Source: Bolinopsis microptera (Eukaryota; Ctenophora; Tentaculata; Lobata; Bolinopsidae). Taken from it: a DNA stretch of 64,000 nt. The position numbers and the translations under genes were made by a program. This document shows positions 8,673 through 20,396 of the stretch, in pieces (the stretch's first letter is position 1; every line of letters starts with the position of its first letter). The stretch lies in the NCBI RefSeq assembly GCF_026151205.1, contig NC_087080.1, positions 15,941,337-16,005,336 on the forward strand, given 5' to 3'. The notes under the pieces are model-generated. The model ran no database searches, was not told the DNA's origin, and was given only the letters and a program-made list of their open reading frames with translations.

Positions 8673-11070
8673 TACATTTATATAAACCCTTTAAAACCAT
8701 CCCAGCTCTATACTAGCTATAGTATTTTAGAAATTTGTCCATGTCCCGGAAACATTATATTCTCACTTAAAACGTTTTATAAAATCATAAGAGACAAAAA
8801 TACAATTTACTGTTTAAGAACTGACGAAATGAATCGATCAAAAGCACAGCGAATATATTCAGATAGGGCGCCACAATTTCCAATTTTGGTGTATTTTGCC
8901 CAAAAACATGGATTCAATATCAAAATGTTTCTTTTGTGCCTGCAGTATATTTTAATTTGTACAATAAACAAATTCAATCTGGTCGCGCGCAGCATGGCAA
9001 TATCCAATTTTGTGTATTTTAACCATAATCGTGGATTCATTATCAAAAATTTGTCACTTTTGCGCCTGCCGTATATTTGATGTAACCACATCACTAATTT
9101 CACGCCACGCGCGCCGCGCATTGCCTGAAACTACCTACGTCAGTATAGTAGGTAAAAGGTTAGTTGAAGCTGTATATTTTAAAACTTGATTAAATATGTT
9201 ACACCAAGCAAATTGCTAATCCACCGTGTTTTAGATTGCATTAATTGACGATGTCAATTCATGGCAGCTCGGCGCGGCACAGTAGCGCATCTCGCCGATC
9301 TAGTGCGGCACAGTAACGCATCGCGCTACAAATATTGCAGTCCTAACCGAGTTTAGTTTGGTCGCGCGCAGCACTTTTCAAATTCGAGTACGTTATCAGA
9401 ATACTTAAAAATCGATGCCAAAGTGTCTGATATACGCCTTTTATGACATTTACTCCATTGATAAGGTTAATTAAATCAATAAAATGTAAAATAACTATTT
9501 AATTAATCAACCATAAACAAATCCAATCTGGTCGCGCGCAGCAATGTCAAATTATTTTATTTTTTGGTGAAAAAACGTAAATGAAATTTACATCTTAAGC
9601 ATAAAATGTAAAATTTTTGTCCTAAATCATATTTTGACAATCATTAAAATACATTAACACAACCTAAATATGCATTTTGTCCAAAAATTGTTCCAGCGAT
9701 ATAATAATTAATAGATCGCAATCGCTGCAGTTTTAAAACTGAAACGGGTTAGGCAACGCACTTTTTAACGCGTTCTCGCTGAAACCACGATATTTTAAAA
9801 AAAGATCTCAAAAAAATTTGCACGTACTTGTAGCGCTTTGAAAGTTATGCAGAACTAACTTTTAAAACGGGTTAAGCTAACCGACCAATCCAGATTCCCT
9901 TCCACTTCCAGTATTGCCAGACGATGCCTGGCATGTCACGCGCAGCGTGGCCTGGCCCCTCTTCGTAGGCATGCGCCGTGCGGTCTCTGGTCTCGAAACG
10001 AAATAATTCCAGTCTTGTGAAAAGCCTGGAATGCCCAAAAATTCTTCAAAGCCCAAAATAATTGTTTCAATGTTCAATTGCAAAATTTTCAACTTTTGTT
10101 TGGATGATTTCAAAAAAATATATATGTCTGAATGTTTTTAACAGTTCATACAACATTGCATGTTCAGTTGAAAAATTTGTGATTGGACATTGGAGTTCAG
10201 CGCAGCGTCGCGTCTACGATCACGCGCGCAGTGCAACCCCAAAAATGAACGCCGATTTTTAAATTATGCCGGAAACTACGTCAACGTTAACCATGCGTTG
10301 CTTGGCCCATTTGATTTATCACAGGTAAGTGCGCAATTCGCGGAACGCGCGCAAGAGCTTTGCAAGAGCGCCTTGCAAGAGAGCCTTGCAAAAGCGCGCA
10401 AAAGCCTTGCAACGTAAGGTTACGTCAACGTGGGTTAAGGAGGTGCACCTGAAACTACGAGTTTTAGGTAAAAATGTAATATGAATATGATTGCGATACT
10501 GTGTACTGTACTGTAAGTGTGATGCGCGGATGCCTGGTCCCGTCTAATGAAATAAAATTTCATTAGACAATAGACGGGATGAAAACTTTTGGCTGTCAAA
10601 ACAGCGTACTACATTGACGGATGTTACTCGTCTAAATTTCTTCGAAGTAGCGCGCGCTGCGTTCTTCTCGAAATGTTACTGGCCCGATGGCAAGTGCTAC
10701 GAAGTAGCGCGCGCCGGGCCAGACCATTAACAATGGTCAACGTACTACATGACAGAGACACCACGTACTATAGAAGCGCGTACTCGTAGAGGGATAATCC
10801 CCCTAAATCTATAACGCGGCCCGGTCCCCCCTGTACACTGTACAACGTGTGTTTTAGCCAAACATTTTCATCCCAAGCGTTCAGATAAGCTAAATTTTTG
10901 CCCGAAAATTGGCTTTTTCCGTGTCAATTTGCTAGTTTGTTTTGACTAAAATGTATCCAAACTGTCTGATCTTGCAAATAAATCATGTCATCTGTTGGGG
11001 AAACGTTTAGAACTACGAAACAAACGTCAAAAGGGGTTGACTAAACCATAAACGTTGATTACTAGGTTAA
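8673..11070. other. Non-coding repeat-rich region with GCGCGC-containing motifs
   Basis: No supported gene. A roughly 80-base segment starting TCCAATTTTG is repeated at 8879 and 9003 (spacing 124). A GGTCGCGCGCAGCA word occurs at three sites (near 8980, 9360 and 9530), twice within a longer shared context. GCGCGC clusters recur at 10210-10400 and 10650-10710. These look like pieces of old dispersed repeats. Short open frames across here show no family resemblance. Confidence 0.45.
10542..10568. repeat. Perfect 12-bp inverted repeat, 3-bp loop
   Basis: GTCTAATGAAAT, AAA, ATTTCATTAGAC. It lies in non-coding DNA and looks like a chance or relic palindrome; no terminator function is expected in this context. 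Confidence 0.6.
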
Positions 11071-11159
11071 GCAGTGATTTATGAAACCCCATTTATAACG
11101 CGGTCCCCCTGTAACTGTAAGTGTACAACGCGGTTTTTTCGGCCGAAAATTTTCAAAAC

Positions 11160-11600
11160 CAAGGTCATGACTCTGAACATGGAAGATCAAGCGGGAGATC
11201 TTCAGAATCGCACGGGAGAAGCCATAGAAAACGTTGAAGACTTCATTTACCTTGGCTCTTGGGTAGACGGCACAGAGCGGGACATCAAAGTTAGAAAAGC
11301 CAAGGCCTGGGCAGCCTTACACAGGCTACAAAACATTTGGAAATCCAAACTCTCTAAAAGCCTTAAGGTCAGATTGTTCATTGCGGCTTGTGAGTCAGTG
11401 CTGCTGTACGGCTCAGAAACATGGACATTGCATGACAAAGGCTCAAGAGAAAAGTTTGGATGGGACATATACCAAGATGCTACGCATGGTGCTGGGTGTC
11501 ACATGGAAGGACAAGGTCAGCAATGCTGTCCTGTACGGCAAGTTACCAAGGCTGAAGGCTTTCAAACAATATCGGAACTAGCTCAGACTTAGTAGTACTT
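11160..11600 (+). pseudogene. 3' fragment of an RTE-like LINE reverse transcriptase
   Basis: The frame from about 11160 contains the post-RT pattern of RTE-type LINEs: KTKVMTLN, then VEDFIYLGSWV, DIKVRKAKAWAALHRL, IWKSKLS, and VLLYGSETWTL. A frameshift near 11450 moves the following LDGTYTKMLRMVLG region to another frame (11381-11581). The YxDD core and endonuclease are absent, so it is 5'-truncated. The short TAG microsatellite directly after it is consistent with the simple-repeat tails of RTE elements. Confidence 0.7.
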
Positions 11601-11635
11601 AGTAGTACTTAGTAGTAGTAGTAGTAGTAGTAGTA
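11588..11635 (+). repeat. (TAG)n microsatellite at LINE 3' end
   Basis: Two TAGTACT units followed by about nine TAG units sit immediately downstream of the RTE-like fragment and probably represent its 3' tail. Sequences on both sides (AAAATTTTCAAAACC before the LINE, ATTTTCATCCCAAAAACC after it) resemble each other, hinting that the LINE landed inside an older repeat. Confidence 0.6.
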
Positions 11636-12266
11636 TTTTCATCCCAAAAACCGCGTTATACTGTATTAATACAATACATATTACATATGGAACACGTTGT
11701 AGGTTTACAACCTACCAGGACGCGCGCCGAGTTGGACTCGTCGACGGTCCAATATATGAAACAGATATTTTACGAGTATTGTTATTAACCACGGTACCAA
11801 TTTAGTCAGGTGTTAGTTGCAAGTAATAATCACCTCTCCCATGTCCATGGTATGTAGTACTTTATTTCCTCCAAGAAATTATTTATTTAGAGCTCCTTTC
11901 GACTTGGCTAGAACTATACATGGGAGGCCCCGGTTATATCAAGAGAGTCCGTTTCGGAAGGTTCTGAACCCACGATTGAGCATCTTAAAACTTTTGTTTT
12001 ATGGAAATTATAGTTTTGCTAGAATTCAGAGTTTCATGTTACTTCTTATTTATTTTAATGCGGTTAGTGATTATAATTCAGACTTTCAATTTTGGTGGGT
12101 TGACACAAATTGAAACGACAATATAGAACAAAATATAGAACAACTAATGGTAGTATAATTAATGAGCGAAAACCTTCTTAAATTGAAAGATGATTATATA
12201 ACAATGGAAGTAACCTTTTTATACTATACTAATTAATTGACACGGTAGAAATTCTTCTCATAACTA

Positions 12267-13325
12267 CAGGGTGGGCCAAAAGTCAGTGGGCATACGGTGA
12301 CCTTAATAGCTCCGCCGTGTTTTATATTTGAGAGCTGTTGCTTTGCAGATGGCATACTGTACTTACTGGTTCGAGGATTCCGTTGTCAAGATTTGAAAAT
12401 TCGAATATTTTAGACCACGCCCATTCAATATTAAAACACCTATATTGTTTTCTCTGAATATGCTGAACACCTAATTTTTTGAGAGACGGTAGATTATTAA
12501 ATGTTGCATATGATCTGAAAACATGAGGCAAAACGGATTAGAAATGACGAAGTTATCAAGCATTTTCTGTATCTCGTTAACAAAATTGACTGGGTGATTA
12601 TGTGACACCGTGACACGACACCTTAATTGGGCACCCTAAACAATCTTACTATATATAAAGCGAGACGATATATATATATATCCGTACCATTTTACTGACA
12701 CCACGACATCAACTTTAACACGACTTTCCGCAAAAACCGTAAAAGATATACAACTTAAACTTTTTTGACTGATTCAAATGCTCTAATGGTCTTCAAATCA
12801 GCATGAAAAAATAAAAAATTGACCAAGGAATAATAATTTTAGTGCCCAAAATGTGGACCCCCAAGTGGTGTCAAAAACGCGAATTAAATAGGTAATAATT
12901 AGTTTAGTCTCTTGAGTCTTGACACCACTTTAGACGGGTTCCTGCTAGTTCCCATAATGTTTAACGGGGTCACCTAATCACGTGATTAGGTAAACCAATC
13001 ACCTGATCCCACGTAATGAATAAAGTCGTTATTCTTCGTATCTCGGTCATCTGAGAAGCTACAGTTCTAATTTTTTGAGGACAAACGTAATTCGCATGGC
13101 CAAACACAATTCAATGAAATTTAGCTCGATCCGACATCTCAACTATCAAATAAATGCAAAAATGAACCTTCATTTGAAAAAAATGAACTCGAATATTTTT
13201 CGATTTGACAAATTTCTCGAACCAGTAGTGGTAGTAAGTCATACCAGAAAGAATTATTTCAATTGGGCACTCAGTGACTGAGCTATTAAGGCCAACGTAT
13301 GCCCACTGACTTTTGGCCCACCCTG
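12267..13325. mobile_element. Non-autonomous Tc1/mariner-like element with 46-bp inverted termini
   Basis: The left end CAGGGTGGGCCAAAAGTCAG and its continuation to AATAGCTC are mirrored at the right end with two mismatches over about 46 bases. Both ends are flanked by TA, the target duplication of the Tc1/mariner/IS630 group. The 1,059-bp interior has no recognisable transposase; the longest frames (about 68 codons) are not family-like, so it must be mobilised in trans. Confidence 0.85.
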
Positions 13326-13348
13326 TATTTAAAGGAACTATCTTGGTC

Positions 13349-14519
13349 CAGGGGTGTAGGAATGATTTTCTTCATGGAGGGGCCAAATTCTAAATATTTT
13401 TTGGCGCTTCGTGCCACAGTCTAAATTTTTTGGCGCTTCGCGCCAATGCCTGAATTTCGAGGGTAAGGAAAAAAGGAAATTGCAGCATGTGCGGTATCGC
13501 GATTTTTCACGTTTGCCGCGACAAATCGCGATTTTTCAGATCCTGGCCTCACGACAAATCGCGATTTTTTCAGTTCTCCGCGTCAAATTGCGCATTTTCC
13601 TTTAAATCTGAGGACCAAATTCGCGTATTTTCCTTCATATCTGTGGGCCAAATATCACGTTTTCTATAATTAGTATATGAAACCAATCAGTATCACATCC
13701 ACAACCTTCCGAATGTAGGTATACGGACTTCAAAAAACCGAAAAAATATTTTCGGCTCAGAATGATCAGGGTAGCATGAAACATGAACAAAAGTAATTTC
13801 CAGAAAAACTTTGAAAAATTTTTACTTAGAAAATTTTCGTTCCGAGTCATTCTCGATACGTACCTCTGAAAGCAGAGCTCCCGCTTCTGAGCTCGTTGCG
13901 AAGGGGAGGCCTGCCTTCCGAGATTGCATTACAAAGGGGAACCCTCGAGTCCAAAATCGTATATCGAACTTCGAAAACCGAAAAAAATATTTTCGGCTCA
14001 GAATGATCAGGGTAGCATGAAACATGAACAAAAGTAGTTTCCAAGAAAACTTTGAAAATTTTTGACATAGAAAATGTTCAGTCCGAGTCATTCTCGATAC
14101 GTACCTCTGAAAGCAGAGCTCCCGCTTCTGAGCTCGTATTGCGAAGGGGAGGCCTGCCTTCCGAGATCGCATGACAAAGGGGAACCCACGAGTCCAAAAT
14201 CGTATATCGAAGGGTAGGTGCGGACTTCGAAAACCGAAAAAAATATTTTCGGCTCAGAATGATCAGGGTAGCATGAAACATGAACAAAAGTAGTTTCCAA
14301 GAAAACTTTGAAAATTTTTGACTTAGAAAATTTTTGACTTAGAAAATTTTTGACTTAAAAATTTTTTGACTTCACTTACAAATTTTCGGGAAAAAATTTT
14401 TTTCCCAAAAATTTTTAGAAACCTAAACTAAAAAGTTGGCCCTTTTTGGCCCCTTGCCCAGATTTCATGGGGGGGGGGGGGGCGATGGCCCCCCTGCCCC
14501 CCCGCTTCCTACACCCCTG
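13349..14519. mobile_element. Non-autonomous hAT-like element with 8-bp target duplication
   Basis: The element starts CAGGGGTGTAGGAA and ends with the inverse. It is flanked by identical 8-bp copies of TCTTGGTC at 13341-13348 and 14520-14527. An 8-bp duplication with CAGGG..-type termini points to the hAT superfamily. No transposase frame is present. The interior is made of tandem repeats and ends in a G/C homopolymer block near 14470-14500. It lies only 23 bases from the Tc1/mariner-like element. Confidence 0.85.
13729..14335. repeat. Tandem repeat of 240-256 bp inside the hAT-like element
   Basis: A unit that begins near CCGAAAAAATATTTTCGG and contains AGCATGAAACATGAACAAAAG and CTCTGAAAGCAGAGCTCC recurs at 13729, 13969 and 14225 (two full copies plus a partial third). 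Each copy contains its own hairpin-prone palindrome (CTCTGAAAGCAGAG). The several overlapping minus-strand frames here are repeats of one another and not genes. Confidence 0.8.
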
Positions 14520-14527
14520 TCTTGGTC

Positions 14528-17270
14528 TCTAAGTATATGCTGGTGCAATCACCTTATGATAAGTCTCTCTCTTAGAAATAGTGTAGGAGGGCTGGAATAT
14601 CACACCTCTTTAACTGAGTCTCACCGTCAACAGTTTGACTGTCACGAATGGTCTGAAAGCAATATCTTTTAACTATGGCAATAGAAACAATTTATTACGT
14701 AACCAACGGGAAAACTACTTTAATCCTGCACTCGTAAACATTAATATAAAAGAAATATCAAGTCTTACAGCTCTATCACCCAATACTTAATCAACTTAAT
14801 TATTAAGACAACTACTATTTTATGCGGACGTTATAACTGAACTAAGTACCTCGGTTGACGAAGGAGAATCAATTATTCTAGCAGGTATCGGAAAGGCAGC
14901 ACGGTTTGAGCAGGAATGTTCGGGTCTCTCTACCTGGGAACGGAAACGTAAGTTTGTACAAAGTATATAATTTTGAGAGCACGGAACTACGATTACCAAA
15001 TATATTCTTAAACCTACTTATGTAAAAACTAATGGAAAAGGAATTTACCTCGAGAACAACTTCAATCCGTATAATGGTCCTACAAGTGAGAAGGAGATCG
15101 GGAATCTTATCGTCGTTAGCTTACTTCTACCCGGAAACCTTGGATAAAAAGTAATCAAAGAATCGTGCAAATTACTCTTAAGAGGATTTAAGATGGCAGA
15201 ACGTTAGGCAATTATGAAGGATAATTTATCTATGATAAATGGAATATTAATTATTTGGAGGAGGTATTATATGTATCTTCTGCTGATCAAGTTGCACTTA
15301 CTTAATAGTCACTGTTCTTTAATGTACAGGGGAATCTATTCGATGTGACGGATCGGATCCACTGCAACCTGGTAAGAATTTACTTTCAGTGTACTGCATA
15401 GAATTTATATGCCTAGAGGGTACGTGAATAAACACTAGAAACATTGTAAATATAAATTTCACGTCAGACTCTTTTAATAAGAAACAAAATACTAATTTAA
15501 ACGGCGAACAGTAATTTAAAGCAAGGAACTTACTGAATACTTATGACTGGAAAGGTTAAAGCACCCGGGCGGAACCGGCTTACTGGACTCTGTTTACAAG
15601 CACGTTGCACTGACACAACCTAACATACTGCCCTGACGTGAGAAAGACATCGGTCCTTCGATCGTTCTCCGTTATATATCCCTGAATTTCCCAGAGTCCC
15701 AGAGTCTGCCGTTCCAGCCTTTTTTAAGGAACGCCAGTATTGTTCATCAAGATCGAGATTGCTCATCATGATCGGTATTGCTCCTCATTGTTTAAACTCC
15801 GCGGCTAATCATTCCTCGTCACGCTTCGTCTTGTGATAGGCTGGTCTGGTGCTCCTAATTAAACCCCTCCATAAGTCCGTGGTAACTCATCAGCCGTGTC
15901 GAATGATTTGATAGTTTTCTCACAGAAAGTATCCTTTTGTTAATTAAACGTCACAGTATATTCCATTTCTGGTATACTTCTATCGTTAACAAATTTACTA
16001 TCTATCTTCTATGGAAATGGTTATTAACTATAAGCCTAAGTCATTTAACTCTTTTAAAGGAAGATTGAAATTAATATAGAATTTCGAGGTTCCTTACAAG
16101 TATCACCCGTTACGGAACACGGGGATCACGAAACCCTGTGCGAAATTGTTCTTCCTACTCAAATCATGGCAGAAAAACCTGAGTTTAGATTTTTCTATTT
16201 TGTACTCGAAGATTATAATTTTTGCTTTGAAAATTGTGTAGGCCTTGAAAATGAAATGTCTACATAGCAGTAGAGAAGCAATGAGGCCACTAATATACCA
16301 AAAACAATCTCCTACAGTTTCCGTTCAATCAGTCACTCTCAACTGTGTGATTAAGAATTGTGATAAAGTTCTTAAAATTTCTCTGTAAAATATTTCCTTG
16401 TGTTTAAAGTGTATCATGTGAGTTATATTCTGTATTGTGATTGTAATTTCAAAAGCAATGTCTGGTATGTAAGCACTTCCTGAAAGTTTCGTCCAAATCG
16501 GACATTGCAATCATGAGTAAATTACCAATAAATTGCAATAGAAACACTCAAATTTGTCCATAATTCCTGCTGTTTCACTATTCCATATTCCAAAATTAGT
16601 CCTCTCGGACCAGCTAACCCCCGACATCAATATCTTTCGGACCAACTTATTCCGGCCAACAAACTCCCGGACCTTCTAACTCCGGAAAATTTAGACTTCG
16701 GAAAAATGACCAAATCAACGGTTTCTGGAAGGTCCGGAGTTGGAAGTTTCACTGTAGTGCTTCAGCTTTCCCAAGCAAGTGAGTAATAGCAAATAGGTGT
16801 CTCAGTTGCATAGTTTGTACCTCAAGTACCTCAAAAAATTTCCTCAAGTGCCCCAGACGAGTGCCCCAAGTGCCCCAGACGAGTGCCCCAAGTGCCCCAG
16901 TGCCCCAACAGTGTAATAGGGTTGTCTGACTAGATGAGGCATTAGGATTATGATATATAATAATTGCATGAGAGTAAAATTGATCCATGGATCTGATAAC
17001 AAGAGACGTTGAAATATGATCGGTGAATCAGACAGTTGATTAGCCAGCCAAACGATAAGATCTATCGTGTAATCATTCGATCAATTAACTATGCAGCTTG
17101 AGAGGATGCTTCCTTAAACATTGTTTAAGGTGCTAACTGTCGAAATGCTGTTTGAAGATGATGTGATGACGAGGAGTATAAAAGGTCATAGTTTATTTCA
17201 AAAGATTATCCGTCTTTAGTCGCTTGTTACTTAATTATCTATAAACGTTTAAAACATGTCAATATCATAT
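14528..17270. other. Long stretch without a recognised gene; one Tc1/pogo-like terminus
   Basis: No coding signal seen. At 16715-16754 the sequence ends in the inverse of CAGTGAAACTTCCAACTCC followed by TA, resembling a pogo/Tigger-type right terminus; I did not find the matching left end. At 16829-16910 there is a short minisatellite based on AGTGCCCCA/CGAGTGCCCCA, related to the TGTGCCCCAAG arrays at 38.5 and 42.5 kb. Confidence 0.45.
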
Positions 17271-17272
17271 TT

Positions 17273-17522
17273 TAACGGCTTAGTGGCTCAGTTGGTTAAT
17301 CCAGGCCTGGTATTGCTTGAGGTACCAGGTTCAATTCCCGACTCTGTCACTAGCCGTGGTGTGAGCGTCGTCGACGCTCAGCTAAGGATCCTGAGTGGTC
17401 TATGCAGCCCCCCGGTCCACTCAGCCAAATACTCGAGAAATCGGGTGTGAGGGTTAAATGAGGAGATGCCCATTGCAGCAAAGTCTCGGGCGAATAAAGT
17501 ATGGTACACACTACCTTAACCT
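17273..17522 (+). mobile_element. tRNA-derived SINE
   Basis: The head carries an RNA polymerase III A box (TGGCTCAGTTGG, 17284-17295) and B box (GGTTCAATTCC, 17328-17338) at tRNA-like spacing. A non-tRNA body of about 170 bases follows, ending near ACACACTACCTTAACCTT. The head cannot fold as a functional tRNA beyond the box regions, so it is a SINE, not a tRNA gene. It would depend on a LINE in trans. Confidence 0.75.
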
Positions 17523-17622
17523 TCACTGGCCTAATGTATAATTGAATCCTTCGGCTTCCTGTAATTGGCTGGTTACACACTTGTGTAACAATGTGGCTGT
17601 TGGAATGTCCGAAGTAAAATAA

Positions 17623-18776
17623 GTGTTGAGATTTAAAAAAAATGCGATACATGTTATGAGAATATTAGCATTGAAGGAAGAACTTGCCGGAAGCACTGTG
17701 TCCATAGATTCTGCTACTGATAATTCTAAGATTGCGTATGAGGAACAGTTGCCCTATAGGCCTATATGCAAGCGTAGGATCTCTAGCCTGCATATGATTA
17801 ATCTAGTGACAGGAGAAGATCTTTCCCGTTGTGAATCGGTTTACAGCCCTATTACAGACGGTCAGTGTACTCCTCCTATGGACGATCTAGAAGATTCTTG
17901 GTCTCCTATACTGGCAGTAACCCCGTCCGTTATAGATGCGGAATTGCAAGCGTAAAATAATTTGATTTTAAATATGACCTTCTCATTTCACTATGCAATT
18001 ATAATCAGCCAAGAAGATGTTTATGTTTATTAATTTCATATTTTTTTAGGCTGCTATCTTTGAAAGATGGTTTATATTGGATACAACAGACGAGGATGAT
18101 GTGGCATCATCCACGATGCAGCTACCGGAGACCGAAGAGGACTTTAGTCCTCTCCTAACCACTAACCAGTACCATGATCGTGCCTGAGCCAGTCGCTAAA
18201 GAGGCTTTAGATCAAGACATGGAAGGATATGAAGCTATGGAAGCACAGTTTCATTTCGGATTCAAAGAGGACTCCTCTAATGAAAGCTTGTCTAGATTTT
18301 CAATTGATTTAGCAGTTGTGAGTGTTGATGGCATCAACCTATCATCGAGGTCCATTCTCAAAGAAATGTCAATCAGATTGGAGGACGAGAATTCCTATAG
18401 ACATTTCGTGTTCAACAAACCCGCGGATCTGGAGATGACAGCCAAGGACAAAAAGACGGAAAGCTTTGCAAAGAGGATTCTAGGAGCAGCTGGTATTAAC
18501 GACTTTGCAGCTGGTTCCCTAGATTATTACTCCCATATAGGAATCCTTTACTCACTGGCAGATTTTAGAATATATTGTGCGGGACATGTGGCACATAAGT
18601 TCCTGACAAATATCCTCCCATATGCAAATATTTATGATATCCAGGAGATATCAACCCATACGTTCCCGAAAGAACTACCCACAGCCTGGTGTGGAATCTC
18701 TCACAACCCTCGATACTGTAGTTTAGCAAAGTTGTGGAACATAGTGCACTTTGTGCATAACGTGTTGGAGAAGTAG
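17623..18776 (+). pseudogene. Unrecognised two-exon gene remnant
   Basis: Exon 1 (from about 17623 to 17951) is followed by GTAAAA and, after about 98 bases, by a T-rich acceptor ending TTTTTTTAG at 18049. Exon 2 then reads on in one frame (AAIFERWFILDTTDEDD...) to a stop near 18187, while the better-looking remainder (18174-18776, about 200 aa) is in the next frame, so at least one frameshift is present. The 200-aa part contains FSIDLAVVSVDG, YRHFVFNKP, KDKKTESFAKRILG and a C-terminal YCSLAKLWNIV stretch. It is vaguely reminiscent of transposon-linked exonuclease-like proteins of invertebrates, but the acidic catalytic residues cannot be assigned. I treat it as unassigned and decayed. Confidence 0.45.
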
Positions 18777-18929
18777 ACACTTTAATTATGATATTTTATT
18801 GGTTATTTATGATATTGTATATTTTGATTTAGTTATTTACCTTACATGTTTGTATTTCTTGTCACACAATAAAACAAAAATGTCAGAAACTGTTGTTAAA
18901 AGAAACAGTTTAGAAAACTCCTAATTAAT

Positions 18930-20170
18930 AAGCGGCCTTTATGCACTTTAAAATTTAATCTGAAAGGGGAGTCTGCAGAGGTACTTGCAAGTGCCTTTAG
19001 TTCGGTGTTTGTTAACGAGCCACTCGGCCCATTACCTAGAAGTTATAGTAAGAATACTAATAGTATATCTGATATTGTTATTACCTTTGATAAGGTTAAA
19101 AAGGAACTATTAAAGCCTAATATTTTTAAAAGCACTGGCCCAGATGGGCATCATCCAAAGCTGCTTAAGTCCCTAGCTGGAGATGCTAGTTTTGTAACCG
19201 CTCTTACTAAATTATTTAGTGCCTGTAGTGATACTGGAAATCTTCCGGAGATATGGAAGTCGGCATCTGTAGTTGCACTTTTTAAAAAGGGCTCTAAGTC
19301 TGACCCTCTTAACTATAGACCAGTTTCTCTTATTTGTATTCTTTGTAAAGTTTATGAACAGTTTGTTAAATCCCATGTGTTAGAATTTTTAGAAGACCGT
19401 ATTTCAAAGGACCAACATGGGTTTGTTAAAGGAAAATCTTGTTTGTCAAATCTTTTGGAGACTTTCGACACTATACTTAATTTAATAGATGAAGGTGCTC
19501 CTGTGGACTTATTTTATTTTGATTTTAGTAAAGCTTTCGATTCTGTTCCCCATTATCGCTTGATTAACAAGCTAGAGAGTCTAGGGATAACTGGTAAAGT
19601 TTTAGATGTAATTACAGATTTTATCTCAAATAGAACTATGAGAGTGTGTGTAGAAGGTGAAACTTCAGAGTGGAAGATTGTATGGTCAGGAGTTCCCCAG
19701 GGATCAGTCCTTGGACTATTACTATTTGTGTTATTTATTAATGATTTACCAGATAACATTAAAAGTAAAGTTAAAATATTTGCTGATGATCTTAAGCTTA
19801 TAGCTAATGCCTCCGAGCATGAAACTATAGTTAATGATCTGAACGAAATAGAGATGTGGGAGAGTAAATGGCTTTTAAAGTTTAATCCTACTAAGTGTTC
19901 GGTAATGCATTTAGATGTTAACGATAACCCAAGATCAAGTTATTCTCTTAATGGAGTTACATTGGCAGAATCTGTACAGGAAAAAGATTTGGGAGTTATA
20001 ACCCATATAATAACTCTCTGCTTTGGAATGAACAGATTAAGGCTTCAATATCTAAAGCCAACAGAATGATATGTTGGATTGTTAGAAATCTGATTATCAG
20101 GGAAAAATCTGTGATGATATCCATTTACAAAGCTTTGATAAGACCCCATTTAGAGTATTGTGTTCAACTG
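18930..20170 (+). pseudogene. CR1-like LINE ORF2, upstream half (reverse transcriptase)
   Basis: The frame 19005-20069 holds the RT in order: STGPDGHHPKLL, ALFKKGS, NYRPVSLI, HGFVKGKSC, YFDFSKAFDSVPH, GVPQGSVLG and the catalytic FADD (FADDLKLIA). Coding similarity to the second CR1-like copy extends upstream to 18970 (EVLASAFSSVFVNEP). The endonuclease is missing. A frameshift near 20040 moves the thumb (SKANRMICWIV..., YKALIRPHLEYCVQ) to the frame ending at 20170. There the element is broken by an RTE-like insertion and resumes at 25624. The copy is therefore 5'-truncated, frameshifted and interrupted. Confidence 0.85.
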
Positions 20171-20396
20171 TTCCTGAAGATTGGTTGGCAACTTGGTCGT
20201 TTAGCTCCGGACAGTCTATGCAACGTCTATGCAACGTCCATGCAACAACAAAAGAACCGTCTATGCAACGTCTATGCAACGTCCCTGCACAATGAACACT
20301 CTATGCACACTCCCTGCACGGTCAGTCTATGCAACGTCTATGCAACGTCTATGCAACGTCTACGCAACGTCCCTGCACAGTACCATATGAACACCG

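Noticed and set aside
13811-14300. Several overlapping 60-116 codon ORFs on both strands
   Set aside because: They are repeated readings of the 240-256 bp tandem unit inside the hAT-like element.
17273-17350. A functional tRNA gene
   Set aside because: A and B boxes are good but acceptor and anticodon stems do not form convincingly and a SINE-like body follows.
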